From assembly GCF_034676705.1 (NCBI RefSeq), contig NZ_JAUCBS010000009.1:1-64000 (forward strand): DNA of 64,000 nt, in the 5' to 3' direction. Made by a program: the position numbers and the translations under genes. The notes below the pieces were generated by a model. The model was not told where the DNA came from, ran no database searches, and was given only the letters and a program-made list of their open reading frames with translations. This DNA is from Gemmobacter sp. Its GTDB lineage: Bacteria; Pseudomonadota; Alphaproteobacteria; Rhodobacterales; Rhodobacteraceae. This document shows, in pieces, positions 34,417 to 43,504 of this stretch (its first letter is position 1; the number at the start of each line of letters is the position of its first letter).

Positions 34417-36260
34417 GGCGTGCTGTCCGGCCACAGGTCGGCAAGGCCGGTTTCTGCCAGGAACAGCCGCAACTGACTGGCCGCGCGGGTGGCGGCGGGC
34501 TGGGCGGCCAGATCGGCCCGCCGGGCCAGCGTTGCCGCGCCGTCCACCCTGCCCGCGCCGTCCAGCACCACGCCATAGACGCCGGCGGCAAAGCCCGCGT
34601 CGCAGATGCCGTCGGCCACATCCTCGGCCACCCGTGCCGGCGGTCGGTCCAGCGGGCAGCCATAGCCGGCCCCCCCGGCCGCAATGTGAACCACCCGGTC
34701 GCCGCGCCCCAGCACCTTGGCGCCCATGTTCATGGTCGGCAACAGTTCCCGCCGCCCGTCGGCCCGCAGGATCGCGCTGAGAGAGGGCGAGCCGGGCAGC
34801 CCGCCATCAATCGGCAGCGGCAGGTTGCGCCGGCGGTCGGACCGCAGGGTCATCCGGGTGCCATCCACCCCGATCACATAGCTGCGGATCATCGCCATTC
34901 CCCCGCGCGACCGCCCTGCCCCGCCCGAATTGCGGACATAGCCATAGCTTTCCACCTGCACCGGCAACCGCCCCTCGATCAGCTCGATCGGCTGGTTCGA
35001 GATATTGGCGCCCGGGTTGGAAATGCCTTCCACCCCGTCCAGATCGCGCCGGCCGCCCCAGCTGCCGAAGATGCCATCGGTCACCAGCCATTGCGCGTTG
35101 GTATCGGGGTGCTTGCCCGAAAAGGTGATCGCGGTCGGCCCGCCTTCGCCGCCCGCCGGGACCAGCCCCGGCATCAGCTGGCCAAAGGCCGCGAAATAGG
35201 CATCGAGCATGCGATAGGCGATGACGCCGCGCGCGGCGCAGGCGGCATAGGCCCGGGGGTTGACCAGCGATCCCAGCGGGGCCGACAGGTGGACGGGGCG
35301 CATGTAGCCTTCGCAATTCGGGATCCCCGGCCCCAGCGCGGTGCGCAGCGCGGCATAGCCCAGCGACCAGGTGGTGGTGACGGGGCAGTTGATCGCGCCT
35401 GCCACCTGATCGGACGTGCCGTCCCAGTCGAACCAGATGTCGCTGCCCCGCACCGTCACCGTTACGCGAAAGGTCAGCCGCGCGCCGTCTTCGCCCAGGC
35501 CGTCGATGTAATCTTCGGCCGTTACGGTTCCGTCGGGCATTTCGGCGATGCGGGCGCGGACCAGGCGTTCGGCATAATCCAGCAGCTCCTCGACCCGGCC
35601 GGCAAAGGCCGCGCCATGCCGCGCCGCCAGCGCCGCCAGCGACCGCCCCACGGTATCGCAGGCCGAGATCTGGGCGCGCAGGTCGCCCATCACCTCCTCG
35701 GGCATGCGGGTATTGGCGCGGATCAGGTCGAACAGCGGCCGGTTGGGAATGCCACGGTCATAAAGCTTGATCAGCGGCAGGCGCAGCCCTTCCTGAAACA
35801 GCTCCTCGGCATTCAGGGCCATGCTGCCCGGTGCCATGCCGCCAATGTCGGTATGGTGGACCAGCGCGGCCGTGAACCCCACGCGCGCGCCATCCAGCCA
35901 GACCGGACGGATGAAGAAGATGTCGGGCAGGTGCATGCCGCCGGCATCATAGGGGTCGTTCACCAGAAACCCGTCGCCTTCGTGCATGTCGTCGCCAAAG
36001 GTTTCCAGCAGGGTCCGCATGATGCGGGGAAAGGATCCCAGATGGATCGGGTTGGTCAGCCCCTGCGCGATGATGCGGCCCTGGGCATCGCAGATGGCGG
36101 TGGAATAATCCATCGAATCCCGCACGATGGGCGAATAGGCCGATCGCAGGATGATCAGCGCCATTTCATCGGCCAGCGATTCCAGCGCGTTCTTGAGGAT
36201 TTCCAGCGTCACCGGATCGGTCGCGGCGGGGCGCAGGGTGGTGGCGGGCGAAGCGGTCAT
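34413..36260 (-). CDS. hyuB: Hydantoinase B / oxoprolinase beta-type subunit
   Basis: A 615-residue HyuB-family subunit, a normal length. Recognisable parts are DPVTLEILKNALESLADEMA, FLVNDPYDAGGMHLPDI and PVTTTWSLGYAALRTALGPGIPNCEG. With HyuA it forms an ATP-dependent hydrolase that opens hydantoins, 5-oxoproline or related cyclic amides; acetophenone carboxylases share this fold, so carboxylation is an alternative. The ATG lies one base past the HyuA stop. The neighbouring peptide-type importer and racemase favour cyclic amide use. Confidence 0.9.
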   Translation of the reverse strand: MTASPATTLRPAATDPVTLEILKNALESLADEMALIILRSAYSPIVRDSMDYSTAICDAQGRIIAQGLTNPIHLGSFPRIMRTLLETFGDDMHEGDGFLVNDPYDAGGMHLPDIFFIRPVWLDGARVGFTAALVHHTDIGGMAPGSMALNAEELFQEGLRLPLIKLYDRGIPNRPLFDLIRANTRMPEEVMGDLRAQISACDTVGRSLAALAARHGAAFAGRVEELLDYAERLVRARIAEMPDGTVTAEDYIDGLGEDGARLTFRVTVTVRGSDIWFDWDGTSDQVAGAINCPVTTTWSLGYAALRTALGPGIPNCEGYMRPVHLSAPLGSLVNPRAYAACAARGVIAYRMLDAYFAAFGQLMPGLVPAGGEGGPTAITFSGKHPDTNAQWLVTDGIFGSWGGRRDLDGVEGISNPGANISNQPIELIEGRLPVQVESYGYVRNSGGAGRSRGGMAMIRSYVIGVDGTRMTLRSDRRRNLPLPIDGGLPGSPSLSAILRADGRRELLPTMNMGAKVLGRGDRVVHIAAGGAGYGCPLDRPPARVAEDVADGICDAGFAAGVYGVVLDGAGRVDGAATLARRADLAAQPAATRAASQLRLFLAETGLADLWPDSTP

Positions 36261-36261
36261 C

Positions 36262-38352
36262 TCAGGCCTCGTGCGTCAGGACGATGTTGGAAAACGGATC
36301 GAGCGTTGCCGTCCAGCCGGGCGGAACCACGGTGGTGCTGTCGTATTCCTCGACGATCAGCGGGCCATGGCGCGGGCCGGCCAGCAGGTCGGCCCGTTCG
36401 ATCAGCGGGGTCCGGGTGCTGCTGGCGGGGCTGAACCACACCGCCCGGTGCCGGGGCGGGCGGCCGGATGGCACCAGCACCGGCGGGGTGAACTGCCGCC
36501 CGGCGGTATCGGCGCGCAGGCCGATCAGCCGCAGGTTCACCAGCTCGACCGCATCCTGAACCGAGGCATGGCCATAGGTGCGGTCGTGTTCGGCATGGAA
36601 GGCGGCGGTGGCGGCGGCCAGCATGGCGGGAATGTCGTCCCGGTCGTGCAGCGGCACCGTCAGCTCGTAGGCCTGTCCGACATAGCGGATATCGGCTTCG
36701 GCCACGAACTGCATGGCGGCTTCGGGGCAGCCTTCGGCGCGCAGGGCGGCGGCCACATCGGCATGCAGCCCGGCCAGCGTGGCCGCCAGCGCATCGGAGT
36801 TTACCTGTGCGACGGGTTTGTAGACCGTGCGCGTCAGCTCTCGTCGGGTCTGGGAATAGAGCAGCCCCAGTGCCGAAAACACCCCGGGGCTGGGCGGCAC
36901 CACGACGCGGCGCATGTCCAGCAGTTCGGCCACCTGCACCGCCACCAGCGGGCCATTGCCGCCAAAGGCGAACAGGGCAAAGTCGCGCGGATCGCGGCCG
37001 CGATAGGTGGACACCGCCTTGACCGCCCGCATCATCGTGGCGGCGGCAATGGCATAGACGCCGGCGGCCGCCTGTTGCACGCTCAGCCCGGCCGGGTCGG
37101 CCACCTGGGCGCGCAACGCCTCGACCGCGCGGGCGGCGGTCAGCTTGACCGCGCCCCCGGCAATCTCGACCGGGTTCAGATAGCCCAGAACGACGGCCGC
37201 ATCGGTAAAGGTGGGTTCGGTGCCGCCGGTATCATAGCAGGCCGGGCCGGGGTTCGATCCGGCGCTGTCGGGCCCCACGCGCAAGGCGCCGCCGCTGTCC
37301 AGCCGCACGATGGACCCGCCGCCTGCGCCGATTTCCGACACGTCGATAAAGGGCATCTTCACCGCATGCCCGCCGCCCTTGACCAGACGCGAGCTGAGGT
37401 TGATGCCGGCCCCCACCTCGTATTCCGTGGTCCGGGTGGGTTCGCCGCGTTCGATCATCGCCGCCTTGGCGGTGGTGCCCCCCATGTCAAAGGTGATGAT
37501 ATCGGAATACCCGGCCGCCCGGCCAAGGTTCGCCGCCGCGATCACCCCGGCGGCGGGGCCGCTTTCGATGATGGCGGCGGGGGTTTCGGCCGCCGCGCGC
37601 GCGCTCATGGCGCCACCGCTGGATTGCACGATGGACAAGGGCGCCGTCATCCCGGCCGAGGCCAGCCGGCGCTCCAGCGACAGCAGATAGCGTTTGACCA
37701 CCGGCCCCAGATAAGCGTTCACCACCACGGTGCTGGTGCGTTCGTATTCGCGGATTTCCGGCAGCACGTCGGTGGATTTCGACAGGTAGACATCCGGCCC
37801 CAGCACCTGCGCCAGAATATCGAAGGCCGCCTGTTCATGCGCCGGGTTGGCGTAGGAATGCAGGAAGCTGACCGCCACCGCCTCGACCCCCGAGGCGCGG
37901 ATATCCTGGGCCACCGCGTGCAGATCGTCGGGGTTGATGGCGTGCAGGACCGATCCGTCGGCCAGCACACGTTCTGCGATTTCGTGCCGGTCGCGGCGCG
38001 CGACCAGCGGGGCGGGCTTGCAATAGTTCAGGTCATACAGTTCCGGCACCCGCAGGCGGCCGATTTCCACCACGTCGCGGAACCCCTTGGTGGTGACCAG
38101 CGCGGTGCGGGCGCCCTTGCCCTCCAGCACGGTATTGGTGGCGACGGTGGTTGCGTGGATGATCTCGGCCACCTGCGCGGGGGCGGCACCGACGCGGGCC
38201 AGCAGATCGGTTGCGCCATTCAGGATTCCGACGCTGTAATCCTGCGGGGTGGACGAGGTCTTGCAGTAGTGAATCGTTTCATCGTCGGCAACAAGAACAA
38301 CGTCGGTGAAGGTTCCGCCGATATCGGCGCCAAGGCGGTAACTGTGGGTCAT
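36262..38352 (-). CDS. hyuA: Hydantoinase A / oxoprolinase alpha-type subunit
   Basis: A 696-residue HyuA-family ATP-using subunit. The N-terminal ASKHA-type site reads LGADIGGTFTDVVLV, and further motifs include IIHATTVATNTVLEGKGA and DIITFDMGGTTAKAAMI, both nucleotide-binding signatures. It is encoded between the transporter ATPase and HyuB with minimal gaps (20 bases and 1 base). Together with HyuB it would act in the cytoplasm on the compound imported by the upstream genes. Confidence 0.9.
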   Translation of the reverse strand: MTHSYRLGADIGGTFTDVVLVADDETIHYCKTSSTPQDYSVGILNGATDLLARVGAAPAQVAEIIHATTVATNTVLEGKGARTALVTTKGFRDVVEIGRLRVPELYDLNYCKPAPLVARRDRHEIAERVLADGSVLHAINPDDLHAVAQDIRASGVEAVAVSFLHSYANPAHEQAAFDILAQVLGPDVYLSKSTDVLPEIREYERTSTVVVNAYLGPVVKRYLLSLERRLASAGMTAPLSIVQSSGGAMSARAAAETPAAIIESGPAAGVIAAANLGRAAGYSDIITFDMGGTTAKAAMIERGEPTRTTEYEVGAGINLSSRLVKGGGHAVKMPFIDVSEIGAGGGSIVRLDSGGALRVGPDSAGSNPGPACYDTGGTEPTFTDAAVVLGYLNPVEIAGGAVKLTAARAVEALRAQVADPAGLSVQQAAAGVYAIAAATMMRAVKAVSTYRGRDPRDFALFAFGGNGPLVAVQVAELLDMRRVVVPPSPGVFSALGLLYSQTRRELTRTVYKPVAQVNSDALAATLAGLHADVAAALRAEGCPEAAMQFVAEADIRYVGQAYELTVPLHDRDDIPAMLAAATAAFHAEHDRTYGHASVQDAVELVNLRLIGLRADTAGRQFTPPVLVPSGRPPRHRAVWFSPASSTRTPLIERADLLAGPRHGPLIVEEYDSTTVVPPGWTATLDPFSNIVLTHEA

Positions 38353-38372
38353 GTCCGTCTCCGAATGGGTGG

Positions 38373-39992
38373 TCAGGCGCCCGGGGCGCTGGGGGAAAAC
38401 CGTCCGCGTCCGGCAAGGCCCCTGGGGATGGCCTCGATCAGGCTGCGGGTATAGGGGATCTGCGGGTTGGTCAGCACGGCACCCGCCGCGCCCTGCTCGA
38501 CGATCTCGCCGGCGCGCATTACCACGACGCGGTGGCAGATGGTGCCGACCAGTCCCAGATCGTGGCTGATGATGACCATGGTCATGCCCAGATCACGTTG
38601 CAGGGTTTGCAGCAGTTCGATGATGTCCTTCTGGATCGACACGTCCAGCGCCGAGGTCGGTTCATCGGCGATCAGGATTTCGGGCCGGGTGGACAGCGCG
38701 CGGGCAATGCAGACGCGCTGCCGCTGACCGCCGGACAGCTGATAGGGGTAGCGGTCCAGCAAGGCCGGATCCAGCCGCACCAGTCGCATCAGATCCGAAG
38801 GTGCATGAGAATCGGGCATGCGGGCCGCCGCCATCGCCTCGGTCAGCGCGCGGCGGATGGTCTTGCGCGGGTTCAGCGACGTCTGGCTGCCCTGGAACAC
38901 CAGCTGCAACCGGCGACTGAGCGCGGCGCGATCCTGCGCCACCATCTGGTGCAAATCCCGCCCATCCAGCAGCACGGCGCCGGCGCTGGGGCGGTCCAGC
39001 CCCACCAGCAGCCGGGCCAGCGTGCTTTTGCCCGAGCCGCTTTCGCCGACGATGCCCAGCACCTCTTGCCGGCCGACGGCCACATAGGTGGGCGCCAGCG
39101 CGGTGGTTTCGCGCCGGTCCACCATCCGGGCCAGCGCAGACCGCGCCAGCGGATAGCGCCGGGCCACCTGCCGCGCCTCCAGCACGGTTTCCCCGGCCGT
39201 CGGCGGGGCGGCATCGGCGCGGATCCGGGGGATGGCGGCCAGCAGCCTGCGGGTATAGTCGGCGCGCGGGGCGCCCATCACCTGCCGGGCTGGCCCATCC
39301 TCGACCACCTCGCCGCGATACATCACCATGATGCGGTCGGCGAATTCCCCCACCAGATCAAGGTTGTGCGAGATGAACACCAGCCCGATCCCCCGGTTGT
39401 CGCACAGGGACACCAGCAGACGGGTGATCTGTTCCTGCACGGTCACGTCCAGCGCGGTCGTCGGCTCGTCCGCGATCAGCAGCTTCGGATCGCAGGCAAT
39501 GGCCAGCGCGATCATCACCCGTTGCCGCATGCCTCCCGACAATTCGTGTGGATACAGCTTCAGGCAGCGGGCCGGATCGTGGATGCCCACCTGCACCAGC
39601 AGGCCAGCGGCATGGGTGGCGGGGCCACCCGGCGTGGCAATGCGGTGCGCGCGCAGCACGTCGCGCAGCTGGCGCCCGATGGTGAACGTGGGGTTCAGCG
39701 AGGTCATCGGATCCTGGAACACCATCGCCACCCGACTGCCGCGCAGGGCCTGCATGGCGCGGGGTGTCAGCGACAGGATATCGTCGCCGCACAGCCGGAT
39801 GCTGCCGGTGGTGCGCGCCTGGCCATCCAGCAGGCGCATCACCGACATGGCGGTCACGCTTTTGCCCGAGCCGCTTTCGCCGATGATCGCCAGTTTTTCC
39901 GATGGCGCCAGCCGCAGCGACACGTCGCGCACCACATGCGAGCGGCCGAAATGCACGTTCAGGTTCTGGATGCTCAGCAGATCGGCGGTCAT
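38373..39992 (-). CDS. Dipeptide/oligopeptide ABC importer, fused double ATPase
   Basis: A 539-residue protein with two complete nucleotide-binding domains, as in DppD-DppF fusions. Domain 1 has GESGSGKSV near residue 38 and LSGGMRQRVMIALA with LLIADEPTTALD. Domain 2 has GESGSGKSTLARLL and LSGGQRQRVCIARAL with ILIADEPTSALD. The ATG at 39992 overlaps the permease stop (ATGA); longer readings upstream are out-of-frame shadows of the permease. It energises the importer of the hydantoinase operon. Confidence 0.92.
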   Translation of the reverse strand: MTADLLSIQNLNVHFGRSHVVRDVSLRLAPSEKLAIIGESGSGKSVTAMSVMRLLDGQARTTGSIRLCGDDILSLTPRAMQALRGSRVAMVFQDPMTSLNPTFTIGRQLRDVLRAHRIATPGGPATHAAGLLVQVGIHDPARCLKLYPHELSGGMRQRVMIALAIACDPKLLIADEPTTALDVTVQEQITRLLVSLCDNRGIGLVFISHNLDLVGEFADRIMVMYRGEVVEDGPARQVMGAPRADYTRRLLAAIPRIRADAAPPTAGETVLEARQVARRYPLARSALARMVDRRETTALAPTYVAVGRQEVLGIVGESGSGKSTLARLLVGLDRPSAGAVLLDGRDLHQMVAQDRAALSRRLQLVFQGSQTSLNPRKTIRRALTEAMAAARMPDSHAPSDLMRLVRLDPALLDRYPYQLSGGQRQRVCIARALSTRPEILIADEPTSALDVSIQKDIIELLQTLQRDLGMTMVIISHDLGLVGTICHRVVVMRAGEIVEQGAAGAVLTNPQIPYTRSLIEAIPRGLAGRGRFSPSAPGA

Positions 39993-40867
39993 GCGGCGTC
40001 TCCCAGGGTGCGGGTCTTGCGGCGCGGGTCGAAATGGTCGCGCAGCGCATCGCCCAGCAGGTTGAAGCCGATCACCGACAGAAAGATCGCCAGCCCCGGG
40101 AACAGCGACAGCCAGTATTCGCCCGTGAACACCGTCTGCTTGCTGTCGGCCAGCATCGCACCCCAGCTGGCGGTGGGCGGCTGCACCCCCAGCCCGATGA
40201 AGGACAGTGATGCCTCGACGATGATGCCGATGCCCACCAGCACGCTGGCCTGCACCAGCAGGGGCGAGATGACATTGGGCAGCACGTCCCCGAACAGGAT
40301 CGCCGCCGCGGGCGCACCTTGCAGGCGGCGGGCGTCGATATAGTCGTTGCGCAACTCTGCCAGGGCCAGCCCATGGGCGATGCGCGCGATGCCGGGAAAG
40401 AACAGCAGCCCCACCAGCAGGATCAGCTTGCCTTCGTTGGAAATGGTCAGCGGCCCCAGCTGCGTGGCCCCGGTGCCGATGATGCCGACCACCGCGATGG
40501 CCCAGATCAGCACGGGGATCGAGGCAAAGATATCGACCAGCCGCATCGCCGCTTCCTCCAGCAGGCTGCCGGCGACCCAGGCGGCGAACAGGCCCAGCGT
40601 CACCCCCAGCGCCATGCCGATGGTCACGATCCCCAGCCCGATCGCCAGCGAGGCGCGCGCCCCCCAGACCGTGCGCGCCAGCACATCGCGCCCCAGCGCA
40701 TCGGTGCCAAACGGATGCGCGACCGAAGGCGGCATGTAGGCCGACAGCAGATCGGCGGCTTCGGGGTTGGGCAGCGGCAGCAGCGGCGCGGCCAGCGCCA
40801 GCAGGCCCATCATCGCCAGCAGGCCAAGACCGGCGATGCCCAGCGGATGTCTCAGCAACCCACGCAT
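39989..40867 (-). CDS. Dipeptide-type ABC permease (DppC-like)
   Basis: A 292-residue membrane protein with the N-terminal DppC helix (GIAGLGLLAMMGLLALAAPL), HPFGTDALGRDVLART, and the coupling region NDYIDARRLQGAPAAAILFGDVLPN. The ATG at 40867 overlaps the DppB-like stop as TGATG. Together with the upstream permease it forms the channel. Confidence 0.9.
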   Translation of the reverse strand: MRGLLRHPLGIAGLGLLAMMGLLALAAPLLPLPNPEAADLLSAYMPPSVAHPFGTDALGRDVLARTVWGARASLAIGLGIVTIGMALGVTLGLFAAWVAGSLLEEAAMRLVDIFASIPVLIWAIAVVGIIGTGATQLGPLTISNEGKLILLVGLLFFPGIARIAHGLALAELRNDYIDARRLQGAPAAAILFGDVLPNVISPLLVQASVLVGIGIIVEASLSFIGLGVQPPTASWGAMLADSKQTVFTGEYWLSLFPGLAIFLSVIGFNLLGDALRDHFDPRRKTRTLGDAA

Positions 40868-41805
40868 CACGCACCCCCTGCAAGGCGCGGGTTCAGCGCG
40901 CGCTGGATCAGGTCGGACAGCACCGAGGCGATGACGAACACCAGCGTGATCAGCAGAACGACCGCCTGGATCATCGGATAGTCGCGCTGGAAGATCGCGG
41001 TCAGCAGCGCATGCGAGACGCCGTGAATGTTGAACACCAGTTCCACGATCACCGCCCAGCCGAACATGTAGCCAAAGGACATGGCCGCCATCGACACAAA
41101 CGGCGGCAAGGCATTGCGCAGGGCGTAAAGGTAGCGGTTCCACGCCGGCAGCCCCAGGGCGAATGCGGTGCGGGTATAGTCCTGCCCCAGCACGTCGATG
41201 AAGCTGGCGCGCAGCAGGCGCGACATGGCGCCGATGTAATAGATGGCAATGGCCACCGCCGGCAGGATCAGCGAGGCCAGATGCGGCCCCAGCCCCTGCG
41301 ACAGGGGTGTCAGGCCCACGGTGGGCAGCCAGCCCAGCTTGACCCCGAACACCAGCATCAGCAACAGCCCGATCCAGAATCCCGGGATCGACAGCGCCGA
41401 CATGGCAAGGATGCGGATGACATGATCGGGCCAGCGGTTTTCCCACAGCGCCGATACCGACCCCAGCGCGACCGACCCGATCACCGACAGCACAAAGGCC
41501 AGCGACACCAGCGTCAGCGACACGGGAACGGTTTCGCGCAGCCGGTCGTTCACCGACTGGCCGGTGACATAGGATGTGGCAAATCCCTCGGCCGGCAGGT
41601 GGCCCAGCCAGTCCAGGTATTGCAGCGCGATGGGCCGGTCCAGGCCGTGATCCGCCTCGAACGCGGCGATCTGGTCGGCGGTGGCATCGGCGCCCAGCAC
41701 CGTGCGGGCGGGGGAAACCCCGCCCAGCCGGGTCAGCGCAAAGATGATCGCGCTGACCACCAGCAGCACGACCAGCGCGCCCAGGATGCGCGTGACGATG
41801 GCCAT
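40867..41805 (-). CDS. Dipeptide-type ABC permease (DppB-like)
   Basis: A 312-residue membrane protein. The DppB family part includes a long periplasmic stretch after the first helix, LGLPAWNRYLYALRNALPP as the coupling (EAA-like) region and VELVFNIHGVSHALLTAIFQRDYPM near the end. I chose the ATG at 41805, one base past the binding-protein stop, over a start eight codons upstream inside that gene. Confidence 0.9.
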   Translation of the reverse strand: MAIVTRILGALVVLLVVSAIIFALTRLGGVSPARTVLGADATADQIAAFEADHGLDRPIALQYLDWLGHLPAEGFATSYVTGQSVNDRLRETVPVSLTLVSLAFVLSVIGSVALGSVSALWENRWPDHVIRILAMSALSIPGFWIGLLLMLVFGVKLGWLPTVGLTPLSQGLGPHLASLILPAVAIAIYYIGAMSRLLRASFIDVLGQDYTRTAFALGLPAWNRYLYALRNALPPFVSMAAMSFGYMFGWAVIVELVFNIHGVSHALLTAIFQRDYPMIQAVVLLITLVFVIASVLSDLIQRALNPRLAGGA

Positions 41806-41806
41806 G

Positions 41807-43339
41807 TCAGGCGGCCAGCCGGACGTCACGCAGGCGCAGGGTGATGCCGGTGTTCACATCGAACCCTGTCAGCCGCGCGCCCCACAGGTTGAACGCCTGC
41901 GGCGTGCCGATGAAGGCGGCGGGCGCCTCGGCCGCCAGAATGTCCTGCAACCCGACCATGATCTGCGCCAGTTCCGCGCCATCGGCGGCAAAGCTGCGGG
42001 CGATCAGCTCGGCAAAGGCGGGGTGCTGCCAGTTGGTGCCCACGCTCAGCGACTGGCCGGGCATGAACAGCGCGTTCATGATGAAGGTGGGATCGGTGGT
42101 GCCGACGATGGCCCACAGCACCGACTGGTGGTTGCCCTTGAACACATCGGCGAACATCTGCCCGGTTTCCAGCGGCACAAGCGTGACCGTGATGCCCACC
42201 GCCCCCAGCGCCGACTGGATGTAAAGCGCGGTGTCGCGCACATCCAGCAGATAGGCGTCGGTCGGATAGATCAGGTCGAACCGGGCATTCCCGGCATGGG
42301 CGGATTTCGCCAGATGCGCCTTGGCGGCGTCGGTATCCATCGCCAGTCTGGCGGCCGCTTCGGCGGAATGGAATTCCGATGCCTTGGGCACCAGAACCGA
42401 AGACTCCTCCAGCAGCCCGCCATAGATGCGCTGCGCGATCGCGGCACGGTCAAACGCCTTGGCGACGGCCAGCCGGAAGTTCACATCGTCGAACGGCGCC
42501 TTGCCGCAATTGTGCATCATCAGCATGGCGGCCCCCAGCGCGGCCTTTTTGGCGCCAGAGATCTGGCCGCCCTGCGCTGTCAGGCGCAGGTAATCCCGCG
42601 CCGGCGGGCCGCCGATCAGATCGGTGGTGCCGCTGATCAGCGCGGCGATACGGGCGTTCGCCTCGCCGGCGATGTCAAAGCGGACGATATCCCAGTCGGG
42701 TGCCGTGCCCCAGTAGTCGGGGTTGCGTTCCAGTTCCACATAGCTGCCGGTCTGCGCCTTGAGGAACCGCGCGGGCCCGGTGCCCAGCCCCACGGGCGCG
42801 GCCTGGAAATCCGCCCCGGCGGCGCGGCTGCCTTCGGGAAAGATGCCCATGTATTTCGTCATCGAGGCCAGCAGCGGGCGATAGGGCGCCGACAGGTGAA
42901 AGCGCACGACATGGTCCGACACCACCTCGACGTTCTGGATCGCGGTCCAGTAGCCGCGGCGCAGGGCCTTGTTGTCGGGGTTCAGCATGTAGTCGTAGGA
43001 ATATTTCACGTCGCGGGCGGTGAACGGCGCGCCGTTCTGGAATTTCACCCCCTGGCGCAGCTGGAAGGTATAGGTCTTGCGATCGGCCGAGATCTCGGGC
43101 AGCGCGATGGCCAGTTGCGGCACAAGGTTGCCGTCGCCATCCACCTCCAGCAGGTTTTCATAGATCAGCTGGCTGACCGCCATGGCATCGTGGTTGCCCT
43201 GATTCAGCGGATCCAGCGTGGTGGGTGCCGAAGGCAGCGTCACCTTCAGAACCTTGCGCCCCTGCGCGTCCAGAAAGGTGGCGTGGCTGGCAAGGGCAAG
43301 GCCAGCGGTGCCGGCCAGAAAGTTGCGCCTGGAAATCAT
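41807..43339 (-). CDS. Dipeptide-type ABC substrate-binding protein (SBP family 5)
   Basis: A 510-residue periplasmic protein with a twin-arginine-type signal (MISRRNFLAGTAGLALAS). Family 5 features include YTFQLRQGVKFQNGAPFTARDVKYSYDYM in the N-terminal lobe. It heads the operon SBP, two permeases, double ATPase, HyuA, HyuB, racemase. The ligand is probably a cyclic amide, modified amino acid or short peptide; the operon composition supports this, but it is an inference. LacI-type operators lie about 115 bases upstream. Confidence 0.9.
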   Translation of the reverse strand: MISRRNFLAGTAGLALASHATFLDAQGRKVLKVTLPSAPTTLDPLNQGNHDAMAVSQLIYENLLEVDGDGNLVPQLAIALPEISADRKTYTFQLRQGVKFQNGAPFTARDVKYSYDYMLNPDNKALRRGYWTAIQNVEVVSDHVVRFHLSAPYRPLLASMTKYMGIFPEGSRAAGADFQAAPVGLGTGPARFLKAQTGSYVELERNPDYWGTAPDWDIVRFDIAGEANARIAALISGTTDLIGGPPARDYLRLTAQGGQISGAKKAALGAAMLMMHNCGKAPFDDVNFRLAVAKAFDRAAIAQRIYGGLLEESSVLVPKASEFHSAEAAARLAMDTDAAKAHLAKSAHAGNARFDLIYPTDAYLLDVRDTALYIQSALGAVGITVTLVPLETGQMFADVFKGNHQSVLWAIVGTTDPTFIMNALFMPGQSLSVGTNWQHPAFAELIARSFAADGAELAQIMVGLQDILAAEAPAAFIGTPQAFNLWGARLTGFDVNTGITLRLRDVRLAA

Positions 43340-43452
43340 TCCCTAGTCTCCCTGTTGTCGGACCGGCTGTGCGGTATCTGGTGACAGGATTTTCGACTGC
43401 CGTCTTGCGCGGCATTCCCCGGGGGCAGAGCCGGCCGGGCGAGATCCTGCGG

Positions 43453-43482
43453 TGAATCGTTTCATATTGATGAAACGTTTCA
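43453..43482. promoter_or_regulatory. Tandem LacI-family operators upstream of the hydantoinase operon
   Basis: TGAAACGTTTCA at 43,471-43,482 is a perfect 12-bp palindrome with the central CG of LacI-family sites. TGAATCGTTTCA at 43,453-43,464 is the same with one mismatch. Their centres are 18 bases apart, so dimers bound to them would lie on similar faces. They sit between the LacI gene and the first transporter gene. Confidence 0.75.
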
Positions 43483-43504
43483 TTGGCGCTGTCCAGCTTT
43501 TCTT

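Noticed and set aside
38373..40883. 836-residue minus-strand frame ahead of the double ATPase
   Set aside because: The extra 297 N-terminal residues are a shadow of the DppC-like permease. The ATG at 39,992 overlaps the permease stop and gives a normal-length protein.
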